Source: Dechloromonas sp. (GTDB lineage Bacteria > Pseudomonadota > Gammaproteobacteria > Burkholderiales > Rhodocyclaceae). Taken from it: 64,000 bases of DNA. The translations under genes were made by a program, and so were the position numbers. The stretch is taken from positions 1-64,000 of the forward strand of contig JAQTXC010000009.1 in assembly GCA_028689015.1 (NCBI GenBank), in the 5' to 3' direction. A model generated the notes under the pieces. It did not search any database, was not told the DNA's origin, and saw only the letters and a program-made list of their open reading frames with translations. The first letter of the stretch is position 1. The number at the start of each line of letters is the position of its first letter. Shown here piece by piece: positions 29,691 to 43,271 of this stretch.

Positions 29691-30407
29691 TCAGCAGTAG
29701 ACCAGCGTGCCTTCATCCTCACCACAAACCAGGCGCTTGAGCGCACCGGCCTTGAAGATGGAAAACACGTTGATCGGCAATTTCTGGTCGCGACACAGGG
29801 CAAAGGCGGTGGCATCCATAACCGCCAGACTCTTCGCAATCGCTTCGTTGAAACTGATCCGGTCATAGCGCGTTGCCGTCGGATCCTTCTTGGGATCAGC
29901 GCTGTAAATCCCGTCGACCTTGGTCGCCTTAAGGACGATTTCGGCGCCGATTTCCGCACCGCGCAGGGCCGCCGCGGTATCGGTGGTGAAGAAGGGATTG
30001 CCGGTGCCTGCACCGAAAATCACGATCTTGCCTTCTTCGAGATAGCGGATGGCCTTGCCCCGGATATAGGGCTCAACCACCTGTTCGATGCGTAGCGCCG
30101 ATTGCACCCGGGCAACCAGTCCCGTCTGGCGCAAGGCGTCGGACAAGGCCATGGCATTCATCACGGTTGCCAACATACCCATGTAGTCTGCGGTGGCACG
30201 GTCCATCCCGGTAGATGTACCGGCCATACCACGGAAAATATTACCGCCACCAATCACCACACCGATTTCCACGCCCAAATCGGCAACAGCCTTGATCTCC
30301 CCACAAATTTCCGCAATCGTTTGCGGATTGATCCCGTAGGCGTCGTTGCCCATCAGGGCTTCGCCGGAGAGTTTGAGCAGAATGCGTTTGTACTTGGGCG
30401 TGGTCAT
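29691..30407 (-). CDS. pyrH: UMP kinase
   Basis: A 238-residue amino-acid-kinase-fold enzyme that phosphorylates UMP to UDP. It starts [18 protein letters not shown] and carries [12 protein letters not shown], the [20 protein letters not shown] region and the [14 protein letters not shown] loop. I chose the ATG at 30407 rather than an ATG six codons upstream, as it gives the usual N-terminus and leaves an 18-base gap from tsf. It is hexameric and controlled by GTP and UTP in the family. Confidence 0.96.
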   Translation of the reverse strand: MTTPKYKRILLKLSGEALMGNDAYGINPQTIAEICGEIKAVADLGVEIGVVIGGGNIFRGMAGTSTGMDRATADYMGMLATVMNAMALSDALRQTGLVARVQSALRIEQVVEPYIRGKAIRYLEEGKIVIFGAGTGNPFFTTDTAAALRGAEIGAEIVLKATKVDGIYSADPKKDPTATRYDRISFNEAIAKSLAVMDATAFALCRDQKLPINVFSIFKAGALKRLVCGEDEGTLVYC

Positions 30408-30425
30408 CGGCGTTGTTCCTGGCAA

Positions 30426-31325
30426 TTACTTCTTGGCAGCGGCCGCAGCGGCCTGTGCAGCCACTTCGGCAGCAAAGTCATCAACCTTCTTCTCGATGCC
30501 TTCACCAACCATGAACAGCGTGAAGCTGGCGACCGAAGCACCCTTGGCCTTCAACAACTGCTCAATGGTCTGCTTGCCGTCTTCCGCCTTGACGAAGACC
30601 TGACCCAGCAGGGTCACGTCTTTCAGGTACTTCTGCACGGTGCCGTCAGCAATTTTTTCCAGCATCGCTTCCGGCTTGCCGGCTTCGCGCGCCTTTTCAA
30701 TCGCCACGCGACGCTCGGCGTCGAGCAGTTCGGCAGAGACACCGGAAGCATCCAGCGATTTCGGCTTGGAGGCCGCGATGTGCATGGCCAGATCCTTGCC
30801 CAGTTGCTCGTCGCCACCGACCAGATCAACCATCACGCCGACTTTGGCGCCGCCGTGGATGTACGACACCACCTTCCCCTGGGCTTCGCAACGAACGAAG
30901 CGACGGATGCTCATGTTTTCACCAATCTTGCCGACCAGCGCAGTGCGGGTCGATTCGACCGTGCCTTCGCCCATCGGCAAAGCCGACAGCGCAGCCACAT
31001 CAGCCGGATTGTTAGCCACCACCAGCGCGGCGCAGCCATTGGTCAAGGCGATGAAATCATCGTTCTTGGCCACGAAATCGGTTTCGGAATTCACTTCAAT
31101 GATCGCACCGGTCTTGCCATCAGCCGAGATGCTCACCGCGACGATGCCTTCAGCAGCGATACGTGTCGCGGCCTTGGAGGCCTTGTTGCCCAGCTTGACG
31201 CGAAGAATCTCTTCCGCCTTGGCCATGTCGCCATCCGCTTCGGTCAGGGCTTTCTTGCATTCCATCATGGGCGCATCGGTCTTGCCGCGCAGTTCTGCCA
31301 CCATGCTTGCGGTAATTGCCGCCAT
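30426..31325 (-). CDS. tsf: Elongation factor Ts
   Basis: A 299-residue guanine nucleotide exchange factor for EF-Tu. The N-terminal UBA-like module ([34 protein letters not shown]) and the core TDFVAKN motif are clear. The C-terminal end is an Ala-rich tail ([10 protein letters not shown]). It lies 59 bases after rpsB with a hairpin in the gap, matching the usual rpsB-tsf operon. Confidence 0.97.
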   Translation of the reverse strand: MAAITASMVAELRGKTDAPMMECKKALTEADGDMAKAEEILRVKLGNKASKAATRIAAEGIVAVSISADGKTGAIIEVNSETDFVAKNDDFIALTNGCAALVVANNPADVAALSALPMGEGTVESTRTALVGKIGENMSIRRFVRCEAQGKVVSYIHGGAKVGVMVDLVGGDEQLGKDLAMHIAASKPKSLDASGVSAELLDAERRVAIEKAREAGKPEAMLEKIADGTVQKYLKDVTLLGQVFVKAEDGKQTIEQLLKAKGASVASFTLFMVGEGIEKKVDDFAAEVAAQAAAAAAKK

Positions 31326-31344
31326 ATTTTTCTCCTGAGCTTTT

Positions 31345-31371
31345 AAAACAGGCGGAGCTTATCGCCCCGCC
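31345..31371 (-). terminator. Partial terminator in the rpsB-tsf gap
   Basis: On the minus strand GGCGGGGC pairs with GCTCCGCC (one G-U pair) around a GATAA loop, followed by TGTTTT. It is a moderate intrinsic terminator inside the operon, likely to reduce tsf expression relative to rpsB rather than to stop it. Confidence 0.65.
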
Positions 31372-31384
31372 GTGACAACCGTAT

Positions 31385-32131
31385 TTATTCGGCGGCTTCT
31401 TCAACTTCGACGAATTCGTCGTCGCCAGCAGCGGCCACGATGTCCTGGATGGCCAGGCTGCGGCCTTCGAGGATGGCATCGGCCACGCCACGGGCGTAGA
31501 GTTGAATGGCACGGGACGAGTCGTCGTTACCCGGAATAACGTAGGTCACGCCATCCGGCGAGTGGTTGGTATCGACCACACCGATGACCGGGATACCCAG
31601 CTTTTCAGCTTCGGTAATGGCAATCTTGTGGTAACCGACGTCGACCACAAAAATGGCATCCGGCAGACCAGCCATATCCTTGATGCCGCCAATGGACTTC
31701 TGCAGCTTTTCTAGTTCGCGACGGAAGGTCAGGGCTTCCTTCTTGGACATGCGCTCCAGATCGCCAGCTTCAACCGCCAGTTCCATATCCTTCAGACGCT
31801 TGATCGAGGTGCGGACCGTCTTGAAGTTGGTCAGCATGCCACCCAGCCAGCGCTGGTCAACAAACGGTGCGCCGGCGCGCTGCGCTTCTTCGGCGATGAT
31901 TTCACGAGCCTGACGCTTGGTGCCGACGAACAGCACGTTGCCGCGATTGGCGGCCAGCTTTTTGACGACAGCCATGGCTTCGTTGTACTTGGCCAGGGTC
32001 TTTTCGAGGTTGACGATGTGAATCTTGTTGCGGGCACCGAAGATATACGGGGCCATCTTGGGGGACCAGAAACGGGTCTGGTGACCGAAGTGGACACCAG
32101 CCTCCAGCATTTCGCGCATGGTAACGGACAT
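31385..32131 (-). CDS. rpsB: 30S ribosomal protein S2
   Basis: A 248-residue ribosomal protein. The signature [24 protein letters not shown] opens the protein and the later [33 protein letters not shown] is typical. The start at 32131 has a strong AAAGGAG site; an upstream in-frame ATG is in the leader and is not used. The C-terminal acidic tail (FVEVEEAAE) is common in this group. It heads the long minus-strand operon. Confidence 0.98.
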   Translation of the reverse strand: MSVTMREMLEAGVHFGHQTRFWSPKMAPYIFGARNKIHIVNLEKTLAKYNEAMAVVKKLAANRGNVLFVGTKRQAREIIAEEAQRAGAPFVDQRWLGGMLTNFKTVRTSIKRLKDMELAVEAGDLERMSKKEALTFRRELEKLQKSIGGIKDMAGLPDAIFVVDVGYHKIAITEAEKLGIPVIGVVDTNHSPDGVTYVIPGNDDSSRAIQLYARGVADAILEGRSLAIQDIVAAAGDDEFVEVEEAAE

Positions 32132-32318
32132 GTAAAACTCCTTTAAGGGTTGAACCTCCATCCGCCGGAAACGCCCGCCAGTCTTGAATTCTGGCAGACA
32201 CCCTTAAGTGGCGGATGTGTGGATTTTGGTCGGGCACACGGTGTAACCGACCGTTTCACCCGGTCATGACGACCGGGAAAAACCATAGAATTATAGCAGC
32301 ACCGAACGCTGCCCGGAA
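32132..32318 (-). promoter_or_regulatory. rpsB promoter and structured 5' leader
   Basis: On the minus strand TATAAT occupies 32290-32295, with TTCCGG (a poor -35) 17 bases upstream at 32313-32318. The leader is about 150 bases, unusually long. It contains a hairpin with 7-bp arms, CCCGGTC/GACCGGG (32259-32277), and other paired segments. A long rpsB leader is the site of autoregulation by S2 in other bacteria; that role here is inference. Confidence 0.65.
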
Positions 32319-32320
32319 GC

Positions 32321-33232
32321 TCAATATCCGTTCTGCTTGCTCGACAGCAACTGCAGCATGCGTTCCAGATAAGGTTGCCAGTCAGGCAGTTGCAGATTGA
32401 AGTCATTTTCCAGCTGCCGGCAATCCAGTCGGGAATTGGCTGGCCGCCGGGCCGGCGTCGGGTAAGCGGACGAGGGAATCGGCTGTATGTCGTCGACACC
32501 GAGGCGCAACGCAAAGCCAGGCAAGGCCGCGGCCCGGGCGATGATGGTCTGGGCAAAGGCATGCCAACTGACCGGCCGCGCCGCCGCCAGGTGATAAATC
32601 CGGTTTTCACCCGCAACCAGCCGTTGACCGTAAGCAAGCTGCGACAACATCAAACCGGTGACTGTCGCAATCAAGGCCGCCGGCGTCGGCGAGCCTAGTT
32701 GATCATCAACCACCTTCAACTCGCTGCGCTCACGCGCCAGACGCAGCATGGTCTTGACGAAATTCTGGCCGCGCGCCCCAAATACCCAACTGGTTCGCAA
32801 GATCAATGACTTGCCGCCCACCGCCTGAATCGCCGCCTCGCCGGCCAATTTACTGGCGCCATAAACCCCTTGCGGCGCCGTCGGGTCGCTTTCGATATAC
32901 GGCGATGCCTTCTCGCCGTCAAACACATAATCCGTCGAATAATGCACCAGCAAGGCGTCGACCGCAGCAGCTTCCTGGGCCAGCACGCCAGGCACCTCGG
33001 CATTGATGCGATAGGCCAGCGCCGCCTCGCTTTCGGCCTTATCCACCGCTGTGTAGGCAGCCGCATTGACGATCACCCTGGGCTTGAGGCGACGCACCGT
33101 GTCTTGCAAGGCGGTCAAGTCGCTCAAATCACACTCGCTACGATCAAGCGCCACCACCGGACCATGCGGCGCCAAGGAGCGCTGTAACTGCCAACCGACC
33201 TGACCATTCTTGCCCAGCAACAATATTGTCAT
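32321..33232 (-). CDS. rfbD: dTDP-4-dehydrorhamnose reductase
   Basis: A 303-residue NADPH-dependent short-chain reductase for the last step of dTDP-L-rhamnose synthesis. It begins ILLLGKNGQVGWQL (Rossmann motif) and has VHYSTDYVFDGEKASPYIE with the catalytic Ser/Thr and Tyr (VYGASKLAGE), and LRTSWVFGARGQNFVKTML. Start at ATG 33232; the longer frame adds unconvincing residues. It is alone here: rfbA, rfbB and rfbC are not in the window, and it separates rpsB from map, which usually neighbour each other. Confidence 0.93.
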   Translation of the reverse strand: MTILLLGKNGQVGWQLQRSLAPHGPVVALDRSECDLSDLTALQDTVRRLKPRVIVNAAAYTAVDKAESEAALAYRINAEVPGVLAQEAAAVDALLVHYSTDYVFDGEKASPYIESDPTAPQGVYGASKLAGEAAIQAVGGKSLILRTSWVFGARGQNFVKTMLRLARERSELKVVDDQLGSPTPAALIATVTGLMLSQLAYGQRLVAGENRIYHLAAARPVSWHAFAQTIIARAAALPGFALRLGVDDIQPIPSSAYPTPARRPANSRLDCRQLENDFNLQLPDWQPYLERMLQLLSSKQNGY

Positions 33233-33346
33233 GATCCCATCTCTCGCCAAAAAGCTTGAAGTATGCCATTTCGCCGCCGCCTTGCTTTGCGAAAAACGCC
33301 CCATCCTTTATCCTTGCCCCTCCCCAAACGCCCCCCGCAGATCACC

Positions 33347-34147
33347 ATGAGCATCACTATCAAGACGCCGGAAGAAATCGAAAAAATGCGTATCGCCGGC
33401 CGTCTCGCCGCCGAAGTGCTCGACTACATCGAACCCTTTGTCACCGCCGGCACCACGACTGAAACCCTCGACAAGCTGTGCCACGACTACATGGTCGACG
33501 TCCAGGGCTGCATTCCGGCCCCGCTCAATTACGCGCCGTCCGGCTACAACCCCTACCCGAAATCGATCTGTGCCTCGATCAATCAGCAGGTCTGTCACGG
33601 TGTTCCCAACGACCGCGCCTTGAAGCTTGGTGACATCGTCAATCTGGACATCACCACCATCAAGGACGGCTATCACGGCGACACCAGCCGCATGTTCATC
33701 GTCGGCGAAGGATCGATCCAGGCCCGACGTCTGTGCGACATCACCTTCGAATGCCTGTGGCTGGGCATTTCGGTGGTCAAAGCGGGGGCCCGACTGGGCG
33801 ATATCGGCGCCATCATCCAGAAACACGCCGAAAAAAACGGCTACTCGGTGGTGCGCGAATTCTGCGGTCACGGCATCGGTCAGAAATTTCACGAAGACCC
33901 GCAAGTCCTGCATTACGGCAAGGCGGGCACCGGCATCGTGCTCGAAGCCGGGATGATGTTCACCATCGAGCCGATGATCAATGCTGGCAAGGCGGCGATC
34001 CGCGAAATGGCCGATGGCTGGACCATTGCCACCAAGGACCGCAGTCTGTCGGCGCAATGGGAACACACCCTCCTGGTCACTGAAACCGGCTATGAAGTGA
34101 TGACACTGTCCGCCGGCTGCCGCCCGAAACCAGACTGGATCGCCTGA
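33347..34147 (+). CDS. map: Methionine aminopeptidase, type I
   Basis: A 266-residue metalloenzyme that removes the initiator methionine from new proteins. The five metal ligands lie in [15 protein letters not shown], the [12 protein letters not shown] segment, MFTIEPM and the late [11 protein letters not shown] chose the ATG at 33347; an earlier frame start adds 28 Pro/Arg-rich residues with no family match. The ribosome site is weak (CCCCCGCAG). It overlaps the glnD start by one base, so the two are probably co-transcribed, and it diverges from rfbD. Confidence 0.95.
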   Translation: MSITIKTPEEIEKMRIAGRLAAEVLDYIEPFVTAGTTTETLDKLCHDYMVDVQGCIPAPLNYAPSGYNPYPKSICASINQQVCHGVPNDRALKLGDIVNLDITTIKDGYHGDTSRMFIVGEGSIQARRLCDITFECLWLGISVVKAGARLGDIGAIIQKHAEKNGYSVVREFCGHGIGQKFHEDPQVLHYGKAGTGIVLEAGMMFTIEPMINAGKAAIREMADGWTIATKDRSLSAQWEHTLLVTETGYEVMTLSAGCRPKPDWIA

Positions 34148-36705
34148 TGCCCATCGATATCGCCGCCCTGCGGGCAGAAGTCAAAGCGGGTCACGCCCAA
34201 CGGCGGGCCGATTACGAACACGACAACGATGCAGCGGCGATCCTGCGGGGACGCTGTGCCCAGGTCGATGACATCTTGCAGCGCCTGTGGTCAGCGCAGG
34301 ATTTTCCGGCCTCGATGACCCTGGCAGCGGTTGGCGGCTACGGCCGCGGCGAACTCTACCCCTATTCCGACATCGACCTGCTGATTCTCTTGCCACGGGC
34401 ACCCAGCGCCGCTACACAGCGCAAGCTGGAAGAACTGGTCAGCCACTTCTGGGACATTGGCCTGGAAATCGGCCACAGCGTGCGCACCATTCAGGAATGC
34501 CTGGACGAAGCAGCCAACGACATCACGGTACAGACCGCACTGGTCGAGGCCCGCCATCTCGCCGGCTGCGACCGCCTGTTCGCCACCTTCCGCAAACGCC
34601 TGCAGGGCAATCTGGACCCGCTGCAATTCCATCGCGCCAAGCGCCTGGAACAGCAGGAGCGTTACCTGCGTTTCAACGAAACCCCGTTCAGCCTCGAACC
34701 CAACTGCAAGGAATCCCCGGGTGGCCTGCGGGATCTGCAGGTCATCTTCTGGGTTGCACGGGCCGCCGGCTATGGCCAGCAATGGGACGAACTGGGCGAC
34801 AACAACATCATGATTGCCGAAGGCGTCGCCTTCGGTAAGCAGTTCGACGACTACCTGCAACACCTGCGCATTCGTCTGCATTTCATCGCCGGCCGGCGTG
34901 AAGACCGCCTGCTCTTCGACTATCAAGGCGCCCTGGCCGAGCGCTATGGCTTCGTCGCCCAGGCCGGCAAACGCGCCTCCGAACAACTGATGCAGGCTTA
35001 TTACCGCAACGCCAAGGGCGTCACCCTGCTCAACACCATCGTCATGCAGAACATGGGTGCGGCCCTCGCCCCGGAAAACGAGAAAATCCCCCAAGCCTAC
35101 GACGATCATTTTCAGATTGTTGGCAATCTGCTCGACATCAGCGACGATCACCTGTTCGAGCACACCCCCCACAAGATTTTTGACGCTTTTCTGGTCATGC
35201 AGGAAAACCCCGAACTGCAGGGCATGACGGCACGCACGCTGCGCGCCCTGTGGTTGGCTCGTGACAGCATCACGCCGGATTTCCGCACTGACGCGGTCAA
35301 CAAAGCCAATTTCCTGAAATTGCTGCAGAGCGAGCGCGGTATTGTTCATGAATTCCGGCGCATGAACCATCTCGACATCCTCGGCGCCTATCTGCCCAAC
35401 TTCGGTCGCATCGTCGGCCAGATGCAGCACGACCTATTTCACGTTTACACGGTCGACCAGCACATCCTGCAAGTTTTGCGCAATTTGCGGCGCTTCTCGA
35501 TGAGCGAGTTTGCCCACGAATACCCGCTTTGCTCGCGCGTCATCAACCAACTGGACCGCCCCTGGCTACTCTACATCGCCGCCTTGTTCCATGACATCGC
35601 CAAAGGGCGCGGCGGCGATCATTCCGAACTGGGCACGGTCGACGCCCGAGAATTTTGCGAAACCCATGGGTTGACCGCAGACGACACCGAACTGGTCGTC
35701 TGGCTGGTCCGCAACCATCTGGTGATGTCGCAAGTCGCGCAGAAGGAAGACCTCACCGACCCCAGCGTCATCGGCCGTTTTGCCGAGCGGGTCGGTGATG
35801 CCCGGCACCTGCAGGCCCTGTATTTGCTCACCCATGCCGATATTCGTGGCACCAGCCCGAAAGTCTGGAACCAGTGGAAAGGCAAACTGCTGGCTGATTT
35901 GTATTACCAGACCCTGCACTATCTGGGACAAGACGAAAACCCCGTTGCCCACGGCATCATCGCCGAACGTCAGGCCGAAGCGATGCGTCTGCTACGTTTC
36001 TTCGCCCTCTCCGACACCGTGCACGAGCGCTTGTGGAAACAGCTCGATACCGTCTATTTCCTGCGCCACTCGGCGGAAGAAATCGCTTGGCACACCCGCG
36101 CCCTGCACTACCGCATCTTCAACAACCAGCCCGTGGTCCGCGCCCGCTTGTGGCAGGAAGGCGCCGGCCTGCAGGTCATGGTGTACACCCAGGATCAGCC
36201 CGACCTGTTCGCCCGCATCGTCGGCTTTTTTGCCCGGGCTGGCTACAGCATCGTTGATGCCAAGATTCACACCACCGAACACGGCTACGCCCTGGACAGC
36301 TTTGTCGTCCTCGACGTCGACAAACGCGACGATCCCCGCCAGATGCTCAATTATGTCGAGCATGAACTGGAGCAGCGCCTGCTGCACAAGGCCGCCATCG
36401 AAGCCCCGGCAACGGGCCGGCTATCGCGCCAGGTCAAGCATTTTCCGATCAAGCCGGAAGTCAGCATTCGCGGCGATGAAAAGGGTACACATTTCATCCT
36501 GTCGCTGACCGCTGCCGACCGTCCTGGCCTGCTCTACATGGTGGCCAATGCCCTCACCGCCCATGGCGCCAGTCTGCACACCGCCAAGATTGCAACGCTG
36601 GGCGAGCGGGCCGAAGACGTTTTCCTGATCAGTGGTGGCGACCTGCGCGACACCGGCAAACGGATTCGCCTCGAAACCGAGTTGATTGAGCGCCTGAAAA
36701 TCTGA
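34147..36705 (+). CDS. glnD: Bifunctional uridylyltransferase/uridylyl-removing enzyme
   Basis: An 852-residue nitrogen sensor that adds UMP to PII proteins when glutamine is low and removes it when glutamine is high. The nucleotidyltransferase core [19 protein letters not shown] carries Asp75 and Asp77. An HD domain follows ([17 protein letters not shown] near residue 480), and two C-terminal ACT domains bind glutamine ([19 protein letters not shown] and [19 protein letters not shown]). All four functional regions look intact. It governs the NtrB/NtrC and NifA cascade in related bacteria, which bears on the sigma-54 promoter found at 3523. Confidence 0.97.
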   Translation: MPIDIAALRAEVKAGHAQRRADYEHDNDAAAILRGRCAQVDDILQRLWSAQDFPASMTLAAVGGYGRGELYPYSDIDLLILLPRAPSAATQRKLEELVSHFWDIGLEIGHSVRTIQECLDEAANDITVQTALVEARHLAGCDRLFATFRKRLQGNLDPLQFHRAKRLEQQERYLRFNETPFSLEPNCKESPGGLRDLQVIFWVARAAGYGQQWDELGDNNIMIAEGVAFGKQFDDYLQHLRIRLHFIAGRREDRLLFDYQGALAERYGFVAQAGKRASEQLMQAYYRNAKGVTLLNTIVMQNMGAALAPENEKIPQAYDDHFQIVGNLLDISDDHLFEHTPHKIFDAFLVMQENPELQGMTARTLRALWLARDSITPDFRTDAVNKANFLKLLQSERGIVHEFRRMNHLDILGAYLPNFGRIVGQMQHDLFHVYTVDQHILQVLRNLRRFSMSEFAHEYPLCSRVINQLDRPWLLYIAALFHDIAKGRGGDHSELGTVDAREFCETHGLTADDTELVVWLVRNHLVMSQVAQKEDLTDPSVIGRFAERVGDARHLQALYLLTHADIRGTSPKVWNQWKGKLLADLYYQTLHYLGQDENPVAHGIIAERQAEAMRLLRFFALSDTVHERLWKQLDTVYFLRHSAEEIAWHTRALHYRIFNNQPVVRARLWQEGAGLQVMVYTQDQPDLFARIVGFFARAGYSIVDAKIHTTEHGYALDSFVVLDVDKRDDPRQMLNYVEHELEQRLLHKAAIEAPATGRLSRQVKHFPIKPEVSIRGDEKGTHFILSLTAADRPGLLYMVANALTAHGASLHTAKIATLGERAEDVFLISGGDLRDTGKRIRLETELIERLKI

Positions 36706-36709
36706 ACAC

Positions 36710-37039
36710 TCAATTAGCCGGCGCAGGCATCGCAGTCAGCGTCTGAGGGGTGATCACCGTGCGCTTGATCACCTCGCCGCTGATCGGGTGAAAGTAGATC
36801 TCGATGATCTCCCCCCCCTGGCCAATGGCGTAAAACTCATAACAGCGGGTCGACGACACCTTGAGTTGGGCGACCACATAACCATCCGCGCCAAAGGTCT
36901 GCCGGATACGCGCCTCCGACAACCATTGACTGCGCGGCAGATCGGTACAATTCTTCTTTTCGGCTGGCGGACTGGCCATGGCGAGCGGTCCCAGGAGCAG
37001 CATGGCCAGGCCGATCAGCAACTGCTGAATTTTCCACAT
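36710..37039 (-). CDS. Secreted PepSY-type small protein
   Basis: A 109-residue protein with a clear signal peptide (about residues 1-22, ending LAMA) and one PepSY-like domain: QWLSEARIRQTFGADGYVVAQLKVSSTRCYEFYAIGQGGEIIEIYFHPISGEVIK. PepSY domains are periplasmic and often inhibit or sense proteases or handle redox partners; the role here is unknown. Two Cys (31 and 67) could pair. It is convergent with glnD and lies 43 bases after the MTI phosphorylase gene on the same strand, as the last member of the smc-led run. Confidence 0.7.
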   Translation of the reverse strand: MWKIQQLLIGLAMLLLGPLAMASPPAEKKNCTDLPRSQWLSEARIRQTFGADGYVVAQLKVSSTRCYEFYAIGQGGEIIEIYFHPISGEVIKRTVITPQTLTAMPAPAN

Positions 37040-37082
37040 AAGGTGTCTCCCGTTGGCAAGACACCATGTTAACGGTCGAAGA

Positions 37083-37874
37083 TTAAGTGCCGCTTAGCGT
37101 AGCCGCTGCCGGACGGGTGGCGGTGGCAACACAGGTTTCGCAACCGACGACATGTTCGATCAGGCTACGCACCTGGCCCATGGCTTCGCGCAAGACATCG
37201 TCAAGGCGCTCAAAGTGAATGCCATTCAGACTGTCGCCCCGCCCAGCAGCGTGATTGGCCACAACATTGATGGCTGCATACGGGACCTGTAGTTCGCGGG
37301 CCAGCACGGCTTCCGGCATGCCGGTCATGCCGACCAGGTCGGCGCCATCGCGCTCAAGGCGATTGATCTCCGCCGCCGTCTCCAGCCGCGGTCCCTGGGT
37401 GGCGGCATAGACGCCACCACTTTTCAGCGCAATGCCCAGCGCCATGCCTGCCGCCACAATGTGCTCACGCAACAAGGCATCATAAGGTTCGGTGAAATCG
37501 ACGTGAGTGACTGGCGTACCCAGACCGTCGAAAAAGGTCGACTGCCGCCCCCAGGTGTAATCGAGGATTTGGTCCGGTAGCACGATATCGCCCGGTGCTA
37601 GGTCAGCGCGAATGCCACCGACCGAGGCGACCGAGATAATGCCGCTCACCTGATGATGATGCAGCGCCCACAGATTGGCCCGGTAATTGACCTGATGCGG
37701 CGGGATGGTGTGGCCATAGCCATGACGCGGCAGGAAAACCACCGGCTGACCACAAATCTGCCCGAAAACCAGGGGACCGGACGGCTCGCCATAAGGAGTG
37801 CGCGCTACTTCTCGATGCGACACATCGAGAATGGATAGCGTCGTCAGACCGCTACCGCCAATAATTGCCAACAT
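37083..37874 (-). CDS. S-methyl-5'-thioinosine phosphorylase (PNP/MTAP family)
   Basis: A 263-residue purine nucleoside phosphorylase of the MTAP branch. IGGSGL opens it, followed by FLPRHGYGHTIPPHQVNYRANLWAL and GPRLETAAEINRLERDGADLVGMTGMPEA. In the base-binding loop it has Asn in NVVANHAAG where adenine-specific MTAPs have Asp, which favours a 6-oxopurine (methylthioinosine or similar) as in Pseudomonas MTIP. It would release hypoxanthine and methylthioribose 1-phosphate. Start at ATG 37874, one base after the methyltransferase stop. The nearby hpt supports the hypoxanthine reading. An MTA phosphorylase is the alternative. Confidence 0.82.
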   Translation of the reverse strand: MLAIIGGSGLTTLSILDVSHREVARTPYGEPSGPLVFGQICGQPVVFLPRHGYGHTIPPHQVNYRANLWALHHHQVSGIISVASVGGIRADLAPGDIVLPDQILDYTWGRQSTFFDGLGTPVTHVDFTEPYDALLREHIVAAGMALGIALKSGGVYAATQGPRLETAAEINRLERDGADLVGMTGMPEAVLARELQVPYAAINVVANHAAGRGDSLNGIHFERLDDVLREAMGQVRSLIEHVVGCETCVATATRPAAATLSGT

Positions 37875-37875
37875 G

Positions 37876-38577
37876 TTATTTGCTCCGATGAGCCAGCAGC
37901 GAGGCCAGCGTGGGAACGACACTTTTCAGCGCCGGATGGGACTTGCGCAGATGGGCCAGATTGACCACCTTGTCCTCGAGTTTGCGGTACAGCGCATTGC
38001 GCCGTTCGGCCTGCCACGGCAAACCGTGCAAGGTCTTGCCATGGTGATAGGACAGCAGTGTGTCGCGACCGATATCCTTGGCCTGCCAGGGAATCGCCGT
38101 CCGGTCCACCAGGTGCAGCGCTTGCACGCTGGGTAATTGCGCCGCCAGTTCGGCCACCGCCCGGTGGATAGCCTCGCGATAGACCGCCACCGCCTTGCCG
38201 GCATCGCTACTGCTGGCACCGGTGGTATCGGCCGGCGCCCCCATCAGCCAGCACACCACGCTGTCCGGGGCGAAATCGCGCAGCGCCTGACGATCCGCTG
38301 CGGTCAAGGCGGTGACATCGCATTGCCGCACATCGGGCAGCCGCTCAGCCAGACGTTCCGCCGTCGCAGCCAGACATTCCGGCAGCAGATCGATGGCCAT
38401 GACCTGCAATTCACGGTCGACCAGCGCCTGGGTACCAAAACCCAGACCACAACCCACCTCAAGCACGCGTTGCCCCGGCACCAGGCTGGCCATCCATTCA
38501 TAATCGCCCCGCCGGACATAGGCCTCACCCTCGCTCGCCCAGTAGGTCAGGAATTCGCTGACGGTGGCGCCGCTCAT
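37876..38577 (-). CDS. SAM-dependent class I methyltransferase, unknown substrate
   Basis: A 233-residue protein with a seven-strand methyltransferase core: VLEVGCGLGFGTQALV (motif I, about residues 39-54), then VMAIDLLPECLAAT (motif II acidic residue). The C-terminal part has no motif that names a substrate. It overlaps hpt by 4 bases and lies one base from the MTI phosphorylase gene. The tight coupling with two purine-salvage genes suggests a link to SAM by-products, but that is inference. Confidence 0.75.
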   Translation of the reverse strand: MSGATVSEFLTYWASEGEAYVRRGDYEWMASLVPGQRVLEVGCGLGFGTQALVDRELQVMAIDLLPECLAATAERLAERLPDVRQCDVTALTAADRQALRDFAPDSVVCWLMGAPADTTGASSSDAGKAVAVYREAIHRAVAELAAQLPSVQALHLVDRTAIPWQAKDIGRDTLLSYHHGKTLHGLPWQAERRNALYRKLEDKVVNLAHLRKSHPALKSVVPTLASLLAHRSK

Positions 38578-39121
38578 GTCGTCGTGGCCATGGCGTAAAT
38601 TGCTGGCAGGTTGCGCCAGGCACCACCGGCATCCATGCCGAAACCAAACACAAAACGATCCGGCACGCTCAGCCCGACAAAATCAGCCCGGATCGGCTTG
38701 ACCTGGCCATTATCCTTGTCGGCAAAGACGGCCGTCAGCACCTCGGCGGCGCCCATGCGCAGCAAACTGTTCTTGACCGCCGCCAGCGTGATCCCCTCAT
38801 CGAGAATATCGTCGACCACCAGCACGCTGCGCCCCTTGATGGGCGTCCAGGGCGCCGAGCGCCAGGAAATCTTGCCGCCCTGGGTTTCGGCCCCATAACG
38901 CGTGGCGTGCAGGTAATCGAAATCGAGCGGAAAATTGAGCCGGGTGAGCAGTTGACCGCAAAACACCACGCCGCCCGTCATCACGCACAAAACCAGCGGA
39001 TAACGGTCAGCCAGGCGTTCGCTCACCGCCTGGGCCACCCGGTCAACCGCTGCCTGGACCGCCTCGGCTGAATGGATCAGCTCGGCGCCGTCCCGCATTG
39101 CCTGCGCTGCCTGGCGGTCCA

Positions 39122-39122
<1 letters not shown>
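38574..39122 (-). CDS. hpt: Hypoxanthine-guanine phosphoribosyltransferase
   Basis: A 182-residue purine salvage enzyme that makes IMP or GMP from hypoxanthine or guanine and PRPP. The PRPP-binding motif VLVVDDILDEGITL is near residue 100, and PDRFVFGFGMD, with the flexible-loop MTGGVVFCG region, completes the family picture. It overlaps galU by one base and the methyltransferase by 4. With the MTI phosphorylase two genes downstream, it would recycle the hypoxanthine that enzyme releases. Confidence 0.92.
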
Positions 39123-43267
<4,145 letters not shown>

Positions 43268-43271
<4 letters not shown>

